The notes below the pieces were generated by a model. It was not told the DNA's origin. It made no database searches and saw only the letters and a program-made list of their open reading frames with translations. The position numbers and the translations under genes were made by a program. DNA of 64,000 bases from Eutypa lata (taxonomy: Eukaryota > Ascomycota > Sordariomycetes > Xylariales > Diatrypaceae): NCBI GenBank assembly GCA_022661535.1, contig JAKULF010000001.1, positions 3,100,001 through 3,164,000 of the forward strand. The letters run 5' to 3'. Position 1 is the first letter of the stretch. Each line of letters begins with the position of its first letter. Below, in pieces: positions 47,300 to 59,225 of the stretch.

Positions 47300-48443
47300 T
47301 GTAATCAGTAAATGCCCGACGAGATCTTCAAGAGTAAAAGTGCGGTGCTGGCCTCAGTTATAAGAAGGATAAGTAGATAAATTCCATTACTAATGTAGTT
47401 CTGATTCTTGCTAATACCCCAAAACTGAGGGTAGCTGGCGGTTTTTAGGTAACCCACGATAATATGGGAATTCCTATAATCCCCGCTACCTGTACCCGCG
47501 CTAAGACCGTAAAAGATGATTATATAGTCCAAGTATAATGATCTTGTCTTGTTATGTGTGATGTTTCCTTGCTATGTTACATTGCTCCCCATAGAATCCT
47601 GATGAGGTGCGTTGACCCTCACATGGCGTGCTCTCCACCACCTTACAAGATGCGGAGAATTGTCAGCGACGCATGAAACTCACACCACTGCATCCACGCG
47701 TAGGCACAGGCATATTTCCAATACGTTATACTAGTCTGCATTACGCAATTATGTCAGTACACTTTCGTCGGTAGATATAGTGAAGTATGAAGCATAGTGG
47801 AACTCGCGTTGGATCGATCTGCCGCCTCCTAACTAAAGTCCACTTGATAAAGCTTCGATCTGGCCAGGGCGCTCTAACCCCAATGAAGTATTTATTGTCG
47901 GCGACAGTTGGTTGCGAAATTCCAGGAAGTAAGCATCACCACTGATAAACTCTTATATCCGGACATTTCAGATGTCGTTGCAGCTTGGAAAGGTCGGATT
48001 TAATAGTTAATCATAGCTGGTTACCTTGGACTATTGAATCTTGATGAAAACATTACGTAACATGACAGAAAAAAAAAACAAATTCAGTTAATCAGAAGAA
48101 AGAAACTGTCAAGATAAATTATAAGATCAGGAGTATTAAGTTGGCCATGCGACCCTCGACTTAACTTTGTAAAGCCAAAATGAGTAGTAAGAAAGAGCAA
48201 ATGCAACAACCTAGCTATACATTAAACTACTTCGGCATTTCATTCTCCAAGTAGACTTTTGGGATGTAAAGGCTTATATACTCTACAGGTGCAACCCTGC
48301 ATATTAATTTGCGCACTTCCAGGGAAGGTGAGCAGAGGGTTCGATCTCAGACGGGAGTTTGAATTCTCAACGTATTAATATAGAGAAGCTAGTAAAGTCA
48401 ACTTTCAGTACATTATGTCTGCCTCATCCCAATACTCAGCTAC
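47300..48443. other. Intergenic
   Basis: 1.1 kb between the transporter start and the end of the regulator gene. AT-rich, no gene seen. It should hold the transporter promoter. Confidence 0.5.
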
Positions 48444-50673
48444 TCAAAATAAAGGAGCGGCATGTCCTCCCTCGGCTTGAAACTCAGGCCCTTCAAGAAT
48501 CGATAGATATTCATCTATCGAAGCAATAGACACTGTTAGCACCGTACTTGCAGGCTCATTCTTAAAACAGTCTTTAGAGTAGAGCTAGGGCAGCTGGAAT
48601 AACAAGCAAAGGGGGGCCGAACAAGGGACGAACTCACCCCCAACTTTCCAAACAGCAGCCATCATCTTCAAAGCCCCGGTGATCTCCCGGATCGGCTCCA
48701 CTAAATCCGGCCGGCCGCTCTCGCGGTAATACCACAGGTAGTTGAACGCGGCGTCGTATAGGCACGACGCCACGAGGGGAGACATGACCGCCGCCGTCGG
48801 CGCCCGCCCATCGCTGCTGTTGCTGCTGAGCACCTCGCGGATCTGCGCTGCGAGCGCGGCTACCTCCCCACACACTTTAAGTAGGCCTGCTAGAGCGACG
48901 CCCTGCATCTCGAGCTGTTCGGGGATCCCGACGCCGCTATTATTACTATAATGACTACCGTTACCAGTAGTATTACCACCACCACCACTGCCGTCTACCG
49001 CTCCCCCTTCACCTCTCCACCCTTCTCCATCGGCACACGAGTGTTGGCTGTACAGCGTTAAGCTCGCTGAGTAGCATATTCCCATGGCTGGAAATAGGGC
49101 TAGCATGGTAGTTCCTCTTCGCGATGCTACGAACTCGTGGCTCAGTGCTAGACTAAACGCTGAGAGGACATGGTGTAACTGGATCGCCTCGCGGTACCAA
49201 TCGCCCATGCTGGGCGGCCTGTTGGTGGCGTTTAGGTGCTGCAGGACACGTGACAGGAGGTGCGTGGCCTGACAGGTGCGGGCGAATGGTGGTGCGAAAA
49301 GCGTGGGGCTCGTGCTGACCGCGAGAGAGGGCGATACGGACGGCTCCTAGTTGGAGGTCTGGACGTTAGGTAAGGAACCTTGTCTTTCTTTCACCCTTTA
49401 TGGCAGAGGAAGAATTTCACGATTAAGGGAAGATAGGGGAAAGGTGTGAGACGTACTCCAGACTCCCAACGCTGCTCGTCCATCGGCAGCAAGTCGTCGG
49501 GCTTTGCATCAGGACAGGCGAAATGTCTGCCGTCTAGGCCAATGTTGACGTATCTGTTAGACGAAGTCAGATAAGTAAAATCAGATAGGCTAGGATACCG
49601 TGATCCATTGTCACCTTTCCAACACCAGGCATGCCCACCAGACCCTCCGACACTCTTCGACCTCGGTCCAAAGCCCTTATTTTGCGTCCAATCAGTTTCG
49701 CCGACAACGTTTAAGGAGTCATTGTCAATTCGATAACATACAAGTCGGAGCCAACATCCTCGCAACTTCCCTCCGCTCATGGATACCCAACGCCTGTGAG
49801 AGCCTAGAGCAGTGCCCGATACTCATATAAGCTGCGGGGAAGATAGCGTTACCGAGTTCGTAGATGGCGATCAATATCAAGCCCTGCACCACTTTTAGAG
49901 ACACCACACCGTTCATCTCCAGGTGGAGGTAAAGCGTCTTTGATAGATGGTACAAATCGTCCGAGACGCAAGGGGACGATACCGTACTATTCCAGCCGGA
50001 GACCAACAGCCGCATCGTCACGAGGAGGAAGACCTGATCTGGCTGATCTGTGATGGGCTTATTTGACAGTGAGGATAAGAATCTTCTCTTAGATACTAAA
50101 AGAACACTGTGAGTACCTTCAATATAGTCTTTCCCGATACCGGTAATACTCACTACAGGCAAAATAGGGATGAAAATCGTTGAAGTACGACTCGATAACT
50201 AGTTGAGCTTGCATCTCATTCTCTACTAGTGCGAGATACTCCGTCGGCAGGCCAATACGCCTCATGGTAACGGTTTCCTTTCGTTGCTTGTACATGTATG
50301 AGTCCAGAAAGAACAGGTTCATGGATCCATTACGAAAGGGCTTGCAGATCTCACAGGTCAGTACAGTATCCGAACACATAGAGAGCCCAAGTCTACGCAA
50401 TATAACACGCCAAAGCAAGTGGCTTTACCAGACAGTTGAACCTACCTTCTGTTCACTAGGGGCAACATCAGGGTGTGCGCAATCGCCCGCATGCGATGGA
50501 GGGGAGTCCGCGCCGGGTGACTCTGCATACTCGCAGGGCCTGTAGTTGCGACGACACAGGGTACAGGCGGGTAATTCGCGGGTGCACTTCCTCTTCTTCG
50601 CACGGCAGGCGTAGCACGACTGCCGTGCCAGTGTTGCTGCCGAGCTAGGATATGGTGCCGTCGTGTCGGACAT
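48444..50673 (-). CDS. Zn2Cys6 transcription factor with fungal middle-homology domain
   Basis: Seven exons, 50673-50446, 50340-50154, 50095-49742, 49675-49615, 49553-49457, 49346-48638 and 48571-48444, give 587 residues with all phases matching. The binuclear zinc cluster is at Cys20, 23, 30, 37, 40 and 47 (spacing 2-6-6-2-6), with the basic RAKKRK between. The regulatory domain begins at NGSMNLFFLDSYMY, and HPYFACISKRRFLSSLS, GLILIAIYELGNAIFPAAYM and ECRRVWWACLVLERYVNIG are typical of Fungal_trans. A Gly/Ser/Asn-rich insert lies at about residues 405-430. The protein should bind CGG-type half-sites and regulate transcription. Its position between a transporter and a dehydrogenase suggests a local pathway regulator. 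The last intron (48572-48637) was chosen by phase. Confidence 0.87.
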
Positions 50674-51379
50674 AGCGGGCCTATTAGTTGTGATGCATGA
50701 AAACTAATAACAATACGATCTGAAGAATTAGTTAGTCTTGCATTGGTGGGAGACCTCGATTATCAGTTCAGGTATGTAAGCTCACGCGTTCTTTCCTGAC
50801 GGGCTAGGTTAAGGAACAGATACCTAGGTTGTTCGTAACCCTCCGTTCTATAATTATTCGTCTGCTTACTTACATATGACGAATGGAGATGCTGATTATT
50901 CTTACGTGAGGACTTAACCGGTGAGTTCTAACTATCAGGGGTTTACAGCGGGACTAGTGCGCGGGCAGATGCGGGTAGTCCCTGCGTCATCATGCGGACC
51001 TTATTTCAGGAGGCCGCGTTTAAGTGGGGACCACCGCCGACACAAGCTCGGTAGGTATTATATCTCCACAAGCTCCTCTCCAGCAAGACCAAGGACCGCA
51101 CCGGGGATACGTTAACATTGAAAAATGCACGGCCATGCCGCATACCATACCATGCTTAGAAAGACCGGGCTACAAAAAGGAGAAAGATGGTGGGTATAAA
51201 GGGTGGGAAATTCCCTGCCCAAGAATGGTATCTTCGTAGTCGTCCATCTTACTTTAACTTCTCGTTCTTCCCTTGTATAGTTACTACTTTCTTATACAAT
51301 CCGTTCACATCCTTAAAACTTAGGTATAAGTTGAAATACCGGCTCGGTTACCACCGGATATATATTGAATAGTATCACT
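50674..51379. promoter_or_regulatory. Shared upstream region of the Zn2Cys6 and SDR genes
   Basis: 706 bp between divergent start codons at 50673 (minus) and 51380 (plus). It contains several CGG/CCG triplets (for example near 50918-50921, 51027-51029 and 51340-51355), the half-site type bound by Zn2Cys6 proteins, but their density is not clearly above chance. No gene seen. Confidence 0.4.
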
Positions 51380-52746
51380 ATGACAGCCTCCACGTTTTCC
51401 GCCGATTCCTTGCCAAGTCTAAAGGGGAAGGTCTACCTAGTGACGGGTGGTAACTCCGGATGGTAAGGATGACTCCCTCCCTCCCTAACTAGATTCCCAT
51501 AAAACGGCATAAGCGAAAGCAGCTAACTAAATCGGTCGAATTCAGTGGTGAAGCGACGGTCATAGGACTGGCAGCCCATGGAGCCAAGGTCTACTTAGCA
51601 GCACGGTCAGAAGAGAAAGCCAATGCTTCCATAGAAAAGATCCGACAGCAGCTCCCTAATGCCGATGTGCACTTCCTGCAGCTGGACTTAGGCAGCTTCG
51701 CTAGCGTCATCGCTGCGGCAGAAAAGTTCCGCAGGTGTGTTGAGCCACGAGGGAAGGAAGGTGAATATCGGAATACAGCTGACGACGTACCTGTAGTACT
51801 GAGACGGCGCTTCATGGACTCATCAACAACGCCGGTATCATGGGAACTCCTTTCGCGATCACTAAAGACGGGTTCGAGGAACAATGGCAGGTGCGTATTT
51901 CCTATATATCTATCTGCCCGTCTCTATATTGAAATCCTTCCATTACAAATCAAGCCATACTAACAGCACACAAAAAGACGAACTACATGTCCCACTGGCT
52001 CCTAACGCACCACCTCCTACCCATGCTCCAAGCCACAGCCAAAGCCAAGAACAGCAAGCCGGGCGACGTCCGGATCGCGAACCTGACGTCCACGGGGCAC
52101 CAGTTCTACGCGAACAAGCACGGCATCGATTTCGACGACCTCGCCCTCAAGTCCATGAACGGCATGAACCGCTACGGGCAGTCGAAGCTCGCCAACATCC
52201 TACACGCGAAGAAGCTGAACGAGCTGTACGGCCCCCAGCAGCAGCAGCAGCAGCAACCCGGGACAACCGGCGAGATATGGGTTACAGCCGTGCACCCGGG
52301 GTATATCATGACGTAAGTTTTCGAACCCCCTCCCCTGCCTCCCAATCGTGTCATCCAAAACAGCCCAAAAAAAAAAAAAAAAGCAATCAACTAGTTACAC
52401 GATGCTACCTGGATAATAATAATGACAAACCCCCCCCCCCAGCAACCTAAACAACAAAGCAACCTCGATGTCGCCATTCGGCAGCGCGCTCGCCCTGCGG
52501 GCCATGAACAGATTCCTGCTCTGGATCGGGGTGCTGACGGACGACTGGGCGAAGGGGGCCTTGTCCTCGCTGTGGGCGATCGCGAGCGCGGAGTTCGAGC
52601 GCGGCGACTCCGGGGCTTACGTCGTCCCGCATGCGAAGATCGGGACGCCGAGCGAGCAGGCGAGGGACGTGGCGCTCGCTGAGAGGCTCTGGGCGTGGAC
52701 GGAGGGGGAGCTGGGGAGACGGGGGTTGCTTTTGGCGCGAGACTAG
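51380..52746 (+). CDS. Short-chain dehydrogenase/reductase (retinol-dehydrogenase-like)
   Basis: Five exons, 51380-51462, 51546-51734, 51797-51890, 51978-52312 and 52443-52746, encode 334 residues with consistent phases. The Rossmann start is VYLVTGGNSGCGEATVIGLA (about residues 19-38). NNAGIMG follows in exon 3. The catalytic triad is Ser160 (LTSTG), Tyr188 and Lys192 (YGQSK), and VTAVHPGYIMT comes at the end of exon 4. The cofactor is NAD(P)H; an Arg two residues beyond beta-2 (YLAARSEEK) favours NADP(H). It resembles the large fungal group of RDH/WW-domain-oxidoreductase-like SDRs, which often act in secondary metabolism. Poly-Gln in exon 4 and the A16 and C11 tracts in intron 4 are odd. 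It is divergent from the Zn2Cys6 regulator. Confidence 0.9.
52367..52440. repeat. A16 and C11 homopolymers inside an SDR intron
   Basis: Intron 52313-52442 contains an A run at 52367-52382 and a C run at 52430-52440 that abuts the CAG acceptor, forming its pyrimidine tract. Confidence 0.85.
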
Positions 52747-52822
52747 ATAGGGGCTATGGGCTAGATAGTGGCTATGGGGTTAGGAGCTAGGCTAGGGGGT
52801 TAGGGGTTAGTTAAGGGTTAAG
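52741..52822 (+). repeat. Degenerate G-rich TTAGGG-like tract
   Basis: Immediately after the SDR stop the sequence becomes a series of (G)nTTAG/CTAG/CTATG units, including ggggttagg, gggggttaggggttag and aagggttaag. It resembles degenerate telomere-type repeat but is irregular. Confidence 0.5.
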
Positions 52823-53480
52823 TAAGAGGGGAGGGGATGTGATGGCTATAGCGTGGCTTGAAGTGGCTTAGAGTAGTGTGGCTTGATGTGGAAAGGGGGG
52901 TTTGGGAATGGAAAGTCTTTGTAAAGAGCAGACACCTGGTAGTTACTTGAACATGTTTTTAAATATTTCGAAAATCCCTGGCTAGTTATAAGGGTATGTG
53001 AACACCATCTTTACGGATATGGTCATTGGATAGATTCTACAATACCTACATGTACTCGGGGGAATCTTGGCAACTTAAATCTTTCAAAATATCTATGACT
53101 GAAGCTCGCAGCAATTATCTACCTAGTCACACAATGGAAAGCAAGACAGAATCACAGCACATTTACTGTCCCTCTTCTTAGCCTCGATGTCAACAATCTA
53201 CTGCATTTAAAAAGTGAAACCATCTAGGCCATCATCGTTATCAAGACACCAATGTATTATGTATCCGAATATTATATGTATCTAGCAATAAAGTTCACTT
53301 ATCTAGGACGAATCAACCCAGTTAACGTAATAGACAGGTAGCCAGCCAAGTAGCCATACTCCTCTATCGTCCTCTCGCTATTGATTCCCGAAAATTATCA
53401 AAAAGTACCATGCTCTAACCGTGCTCACCTGACAGAAGCCGCAACGATACCTATTTTCCCTTACCACTGATGCTCACGCC
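52823..53480. other. Intergenic, convergent 3' ends
   Basis: Spacer between the SDR gene and the tps2 3' end; AT-rich, no gene seen. Confidence 0.5.
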
Positions 53481-56400
53481 CTACTCCGGAATGTGACCCA
53501 CTAGGCCTGCAACTGCGGCAAGGTTGACCTGACTCAACTGGTCGCCAGGCTCACCGCTAAGCCCAACGCCGGCTAGGAGGCTTGCGACCTCGACGACATC
53601 TTCAGGTTCCAAGAGATGCCACTTGGCAAGCGTTATCTTGTTACTCGAGCCAACCGTGACAGTAAACACGTGATCGTCATGGACTTTATCTCCGCTGAGC
53701 AGATTCAAAGCTCGGAACATATCCTCATCGGTGAAGTCATCACCGAGGCAGAGAACAAACTCGAGATTGGAGTTAGGTTCGGAAGGATTGCTGTACTCGT
53801 TGACGAGCCGCTTGGCGATCTCACCCTTATTGATGAATGTCGGGCGTACCTCAAGGTTGGCCTTACCTTTCATCACGTCGACCTCCCATCTCTTCGTTAT
53901 CCACGATTCAAGCTCCACGTGCATCTTCTTCGACTCGGCATGACTGAGCACCTGATCTTGTGCTTGGCGGTAGTGCCATGTCAATGCACAGCGCTTGCGC
54001 TCGATGAAGGAGCCTGCGGTACCAGTTAGTTTAGGTCCCAGTATATATGATTGGCTGTTAAGAATAGGCATGATAATACATACCTTGCACTCGATCCGTA
54101 TACTTCTGGAAGATCTTGACGACCTCTTCTTGCCAGCTCATATCGAGCTCCTCGGCTAAGTTTACCCAATGGTTTTCACCCGGTTGTCTCACAAAGCTGC
54201 CATGCTCAGCACTGAAGCCGAGTTCGGATATATGGCCTAGATGTTGTTGTAGGAAATCCTGATCTCTGCCAGATATGATCCAAACAGCATTTCGCTTGTC
54301 CGCCGCAAGAGACTTTAGCGTATGGATCACTCTCTCAGACGGGATGGCGGCAGACGGCTCTCTAACAATAGGCGTAAGCGTTCCATCGTAGTCAAACATG
54401 AAAAGCCGCTTTTGGGCGGTACGGTATTGGTTGAGGAGAAGGGTGCGATCGAGGAGCGGCGTCACAACGTGGTCCTTGGTCGAAGCGAGTGAGCCGACGA
54501 GTTTGCGGAGGAATTTTGTTATCCAACTCTGGAAAGTCTGAGTGGTGACATGTTGATACAGATTCTGCTGCATGGATTGGCGTATCTCGTCGGACATGGT
54601 AAGCGCGTTGTTGATCTGATGGGCTACATCCGTCAGATCCCAGGGGTTGATGTGAATTGCATCTTGTAAGCTACCTGCGGTCCCGCTGAACTCGGACAAA
54701 ATCAGAGGGCCCGCATTATCCCGTTGACACACAACATATTCAAGACTTGTTGTGTTCATGCCATCCCGAACAGACGTGATCAGCCCAATATCTGCTGCTC
54801 GCAGGAGGGCAAAATATTCATCGGGTGCTAAGTACTGAGGGAAGTGCTGCACCGGCACAAATTCCAAGCTGCCGTGAATACCATTGATTTTGGAGATCAA
54901 TTCATTGACACGACTCGCAACCTTGCTCTCTGGTTCCTCTTTCTCCTCGACGATGCTCGTGGGCGATGTGACCTGGACCAGAACCACCTTGTCTCTCCAT
55001 TCAGGGTAAAGTTCCAGGAATCTCTCGAAAGCCATCAATTTCTGAGCCACGCCACGGACACTATCCAATCGATCACGGCCAACTATAATCTTCTTGCCTT
55101 CGTACACTTTCTTCAAAGCTTTAAACTTCTCCGTGACCTCTGGCAACCAGGCTAATTGCGCTACCTTGGCCGCGTTGATCCCAATAGGGAAGACACCGAC
55201 GTCCACATGTACCCCATAAGCATCGACACCGGTAGCATCAGAAGGGAAATCCAGAATTCGAGTACAGCAGCTGGAAAAATGCCGGGAGTAGCTGTAGGAC
55301 TGAAAACCCACCAAGTTGGATCCTAGAACGCCTTCAAGAACCTCCTTTCTTCGAGGCAAACAGCGTAGAAATTCACTACTTGGGAAGGGGCAATGTAGGA
55401 AGAATGAAATGTAGATGTTGGGTACTTTCTGTCGGAGCATGTTAGGGAGTAACATGAGGTAGTAATCATGGATAACGATAATATCGCCGGGCTTGTAGAT
55501 TTCGAGAATCTTTTCGGCAAACTTCAAGTTGGCTCTATAGTAGTCGGCCCACTCCTTACGTTCCGACTGTCCATTCGTAGGCTCATTTTGCTTGTAGTGC
55601 ATTAAGGTGTATAGCTGATGCTCAGCATAACGCCTCCAGCGTCTTTGGTCCTTAAGACGGATTCCCTCGTCACTCATGTCGTCATTGTCGGCTAGCCAGA
55701 CGGGAACCGTCATGATCCGTTCATCCTGGGATAGCTGCTGCTCTAGTTTCTCCTTATGTTCGCGCGGAATCCATACACCGTCTGCTGTAGGTTGTTGTGG
55801 AGGTGCCGCACCTGGAATGGGCACTGGAGCCGATAGGGAGCTGGCAGCAGGAATGTTTGCGGTTGTCTCAGGAGGAGTATCGGGTGGTGATAAAGGGGCG
55901 GCGGATGCTTCAATCTCGCCCGTCCATGCAACAGCGGTGTGATTCCATGGTGATTGATCAGAGGAAAGATAAGAAAACGAATCGAACAACGCAGACTGGC
56001 CATGTCGATATCCAAGCTCCTACACCACTGTTAGCTCTTTAATCATTTCCATATACCAGCAGGTTTTACCTACCCATTCACCGCCCTTATGATAGGTAAT
56101 GTGATGCGGAGTCACAAAGGTCGCTGATATGACATTTCCGCTAAGAGATAGGTCGGGGGCAGCATCCTTGATCTCGGTAAGGGATTCGCGGCGACCTCTG
56201 AGAGACAAGCTCATACGACGTAAGACCTCCTGACTCGTCATTGCCCCCTTCAGAAGATTTTGTGCAGAAAACGGTGTCTTTGAATCCGGACGACGATCTA
56301 GTTTGGCGGGGTTTTTTGTGAAATAACTTGGGGAGTTCGGTTCGTCGTTGGTGGCTGGGCTGTGCTGAGCACGGTAGACAGGAGAGTTGATGTCCGGGGT

Positions 56401-56550
56401 CACGGGAATTCTAGTATTGGAGGGACGCTCGTGTGCTAGCTCGGGGGTGTCGCTGGTGCTACGATCTGATTGCGCTGCAGGTGAGAATGAGGTATCTTCT
56501 GCCTCGCGCACTCCCGGGTACGTTTTGAGAAAGGGGGGCTGTTCTGCCAT
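53481..56550 (-). CDS. tps2: Trehalose-6-phosphate phosphatase (Tps2)
   Basis: Three exons, 56550-56074, 56019-54084 and 54013-53481, with 54 and 70 bp introns, encode 981 residues. The order is a Ser/Pro-rich N-terminal tail (about 1-130), then a GT20 synthase-like domain (DIIVIHDYYLMLLP, SFFLHCPFPSSEFLRCLP, TSVRDGMNTTSLEYV), then a C-terminal HAD phosphatase. The HAD nucleophile motif FMFDYDGTLTP (about 700) and the Mg-binding LGDDFTDEDMF (about 910) are both intact. This separates active Tps2 (Aspergillus OrlA-type) from the inactive regulatory Tps3/Tsl1 subunits. The enzyme removes phosphate from trehalose-6-phosphate in the trehalose synthase complex, a route for stress tolerance and carbon storage. 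Family and activity are highly confident. Confidence 0.95.
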
Positions 56551-59225
56551 GTTGGTTTAGTTTCTTTGATTTCAAACGGCACAAGTCACAGGTTAAGAGG
56601 AATATGGGAGATAGTCTCCTCTCTATACGGTGAGGATAAAGGTGTTGAAGATTGCCTGACTAGATGCTTGCTTTCTGACAACGGTAGAGCGAGCAGGGCT
56701 AGCTAAATAGATGCGCGGTGTGTATGGGATGAGAGCGGTGAAGGATCAAGAGAAAAGGCAGAGCAACAATTCAAAATACGACGACTCGGTCCGTGGTGTT
56801 TTAGTCTTTCGTGCTCGCTCCTTAAGTTGAGCACAAGTCGCACTGATGCTCCAGCCCACGTAGTTATTATATTAACTACAAGCAGATGACAGCTCCTGTA
56901 AGTGGGCAATTGGTAGTGGGGCCGACGTCACGGTTGGTGGGATGTTCTGGTCTAGAACCTTGTATGCAAGCTGGAGGTTTTGCTCCTGAAGAATTGGCTG
57001 GAACCAAATCTAACCAGAAATTGCAAGCTCGCAAGCCAGAAGAAACCAACCAACCGGGTCAATTGCTAATCCCAGTTTGTGGGCGTCCAATAGCTATCGT
57101 TGCTTTCAGAAGTGATAATATGGTTCGAGCTCAAGAAGCGGGGGAGGATTGAAACCCATTGAAATATAATGACGACGGCTTTGTCACAGGCCATTGGTGT
57201 TGTTCCAACGAAAGCATTCATATAAAGTGAAGTAAACGAGTTTGTTATGGGAATCGACTCAATGCGATACCGTAGATTGTGTTGCTGGATTGTAGGACTA
57301 GATAGTGTACGTGGCATGGAAAACTGAGACGCGTATCCAGTCGTACTAAAGACGAAGAAGAGTGCATGTAGTGAGGAAGCCAAAAAATTCGACTTTTTCA
57401 GATCCCAGCTCTGAGTGACTAAGTACTCAGGCAGGTACGTAGTCTTACATGTCCTGAATCTAAAAGGCAAAATAGCACTTGCTGGGAAGATCACAGCAGC
57501 AGAAGTGATGGCGGGAGTAACAACTTAAAGTTGCTTGCAAACACGTGGTACTGGCGTTGGCAGTTGGTAGGATAGCTGGGTAGGTATCTGCAACCCAGGC
57601 TGCTGCCAGGGGAACAACAGGGCTGAAGCTCCTGCTACCTACCTACTATAACAAAGCTCACTCTCGATTGTCTATCCTGTGACTCTAACTATAGATGAAG
57701 CGAATTCCTAGAAATCGGTTTCACATGGATGATGACATTGAGGCCCACTCTGGCCAATATGGAATTTGTTTAAGGAGTACATAGGAAGGTGTGTACGAAG
57801 CATGTAGGCAACACAACGGATATACGGAATATACACATACATACCTGAGATAATGACGTAACAGCCCTATCACGGAATGTGCATGTACATGCGTCGGCAG
57901 CGTAACGCGAGGATGGGATTGGATTGGAGGATTGGGAGGGATTCGATTGCTTTTTGACAGGTGGTGTCTAATAATAACTCTTTCCTAATATTCCAGAATT
58001 GTTCCAACGCGAAAGTCTAAGCAATTAGGACCTTGTTAACTACATATGTAGCTCTAGGGAATTAGTTAAGAAGAAGAAAAGCGATTCAACAGAGGGAGAG
58101 AGGGTCTCCTATGTAGTGAATTAAAAAGAACACCATCAAACGTCTAGATCTAGAACTCTCTAGCCTCTACCTAGACACAATCAATATCGGATGTAGCTTT
58201 TTACAATACCGATATTTAGTTGCCGTTTAGCATCATCACTGACGACATAGGACGCCAAGCCTAGTTAAGTGCTTCTTCGTAGGCTCGTAGGCAGGCAGGT
58301 TAGGTAAGTTTTGGATCACAGCCCCTCATTTCCCGCAATTGAGTATCCTGTTCCTATCAAAAAATCCCATGTGATTTTCCGCCCCTCCAGTTGGTCCACT
58401 TGGGATCGTCGATATTGTAAACAGAATCCCCTGCATGCAAAGCAATTCCTCACATCCACCAATCCCACCCACCAACAGAATGCCATATTGCATATTAATA
58501 TAGAGCGTGCAAAACATGTGGAAGATTCGAGACGCATCCCTCGTTAGCCCGCATATTTCGGTATATTCACTCCAGACTTCATTCAGGTGATAGCTGCCCA
58601 ATATTTTTCCTCGTGCAACGCCCGAAGGGAGCCCTCAGGCCCTCATTAAAATAACGCATCAGCTCATTCTTTTCATCAGTCAATTGTAACACAAGCCGCG
58701 CGACGTGATTGTCTTGCCACACATCGGACCGATTCTCCGATGTAGGACCGTGAATTCTATGCTCCGGGGTGATTCCTATAGATTTGAATGGTTACATTCA
58801 TCTTGTCTTTCTGGCAACGAGCTGGGGATGTTGCAATATGGGGTATGACAACTACGCCTCAACCTGTTCTATGTATTAAGTTGTTTGGACACCTGTGATG
58901 GGCTCTGAATGATGAATGAGTCAGACTCTGGTATCATGGATAAATATAAAAGTTGCTTCCTAAAATGGTGTCTTATGAACCTTCATGTTTGCGGTTACAG
59001 ATATTTGAATATTAGGAAACGTTGGACTAGCGAAAAATTGTATGATTTCACATGTGATGTATCTCATTCTATGTCTGTCGATGTTAAATAGATGAGTCAT
59101 CATTGAAGTGCCGCATATGTCTGTGAGCAGTGCCCAAACACTTGATAACATGGATGGATAGGACAGCAACTCCTATCGTATACCATAATACTACCCATAC
59201 CACTCAGTGGGACCTTTCCAGGGGC
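56551..59225. other. Long intergenic region
   Basis: 2.7 kb with no supported gene. The first ~450 bp upstream of tps2 probably form its promoter. The open frames at 56703-57152, 57066-57494 and 58311-58601 overlap on opposite strands and have no motif. Confidence 0.5.

Noticed and set aside
47800..47925. Minus-strand tRNA-like pieces (GGGGTTAGAGCGCC and GATCGATCC)
   Set aside because: D-arm and T-arm stems do not pair and no acceptor stem is present; probably chance.
57066..57494. 142-codon minus-strand frame upstream of tps2
   Set aside because: No coding-like composition, overlaps another open frame on the other strand, and lies in a promoter-like spacer.
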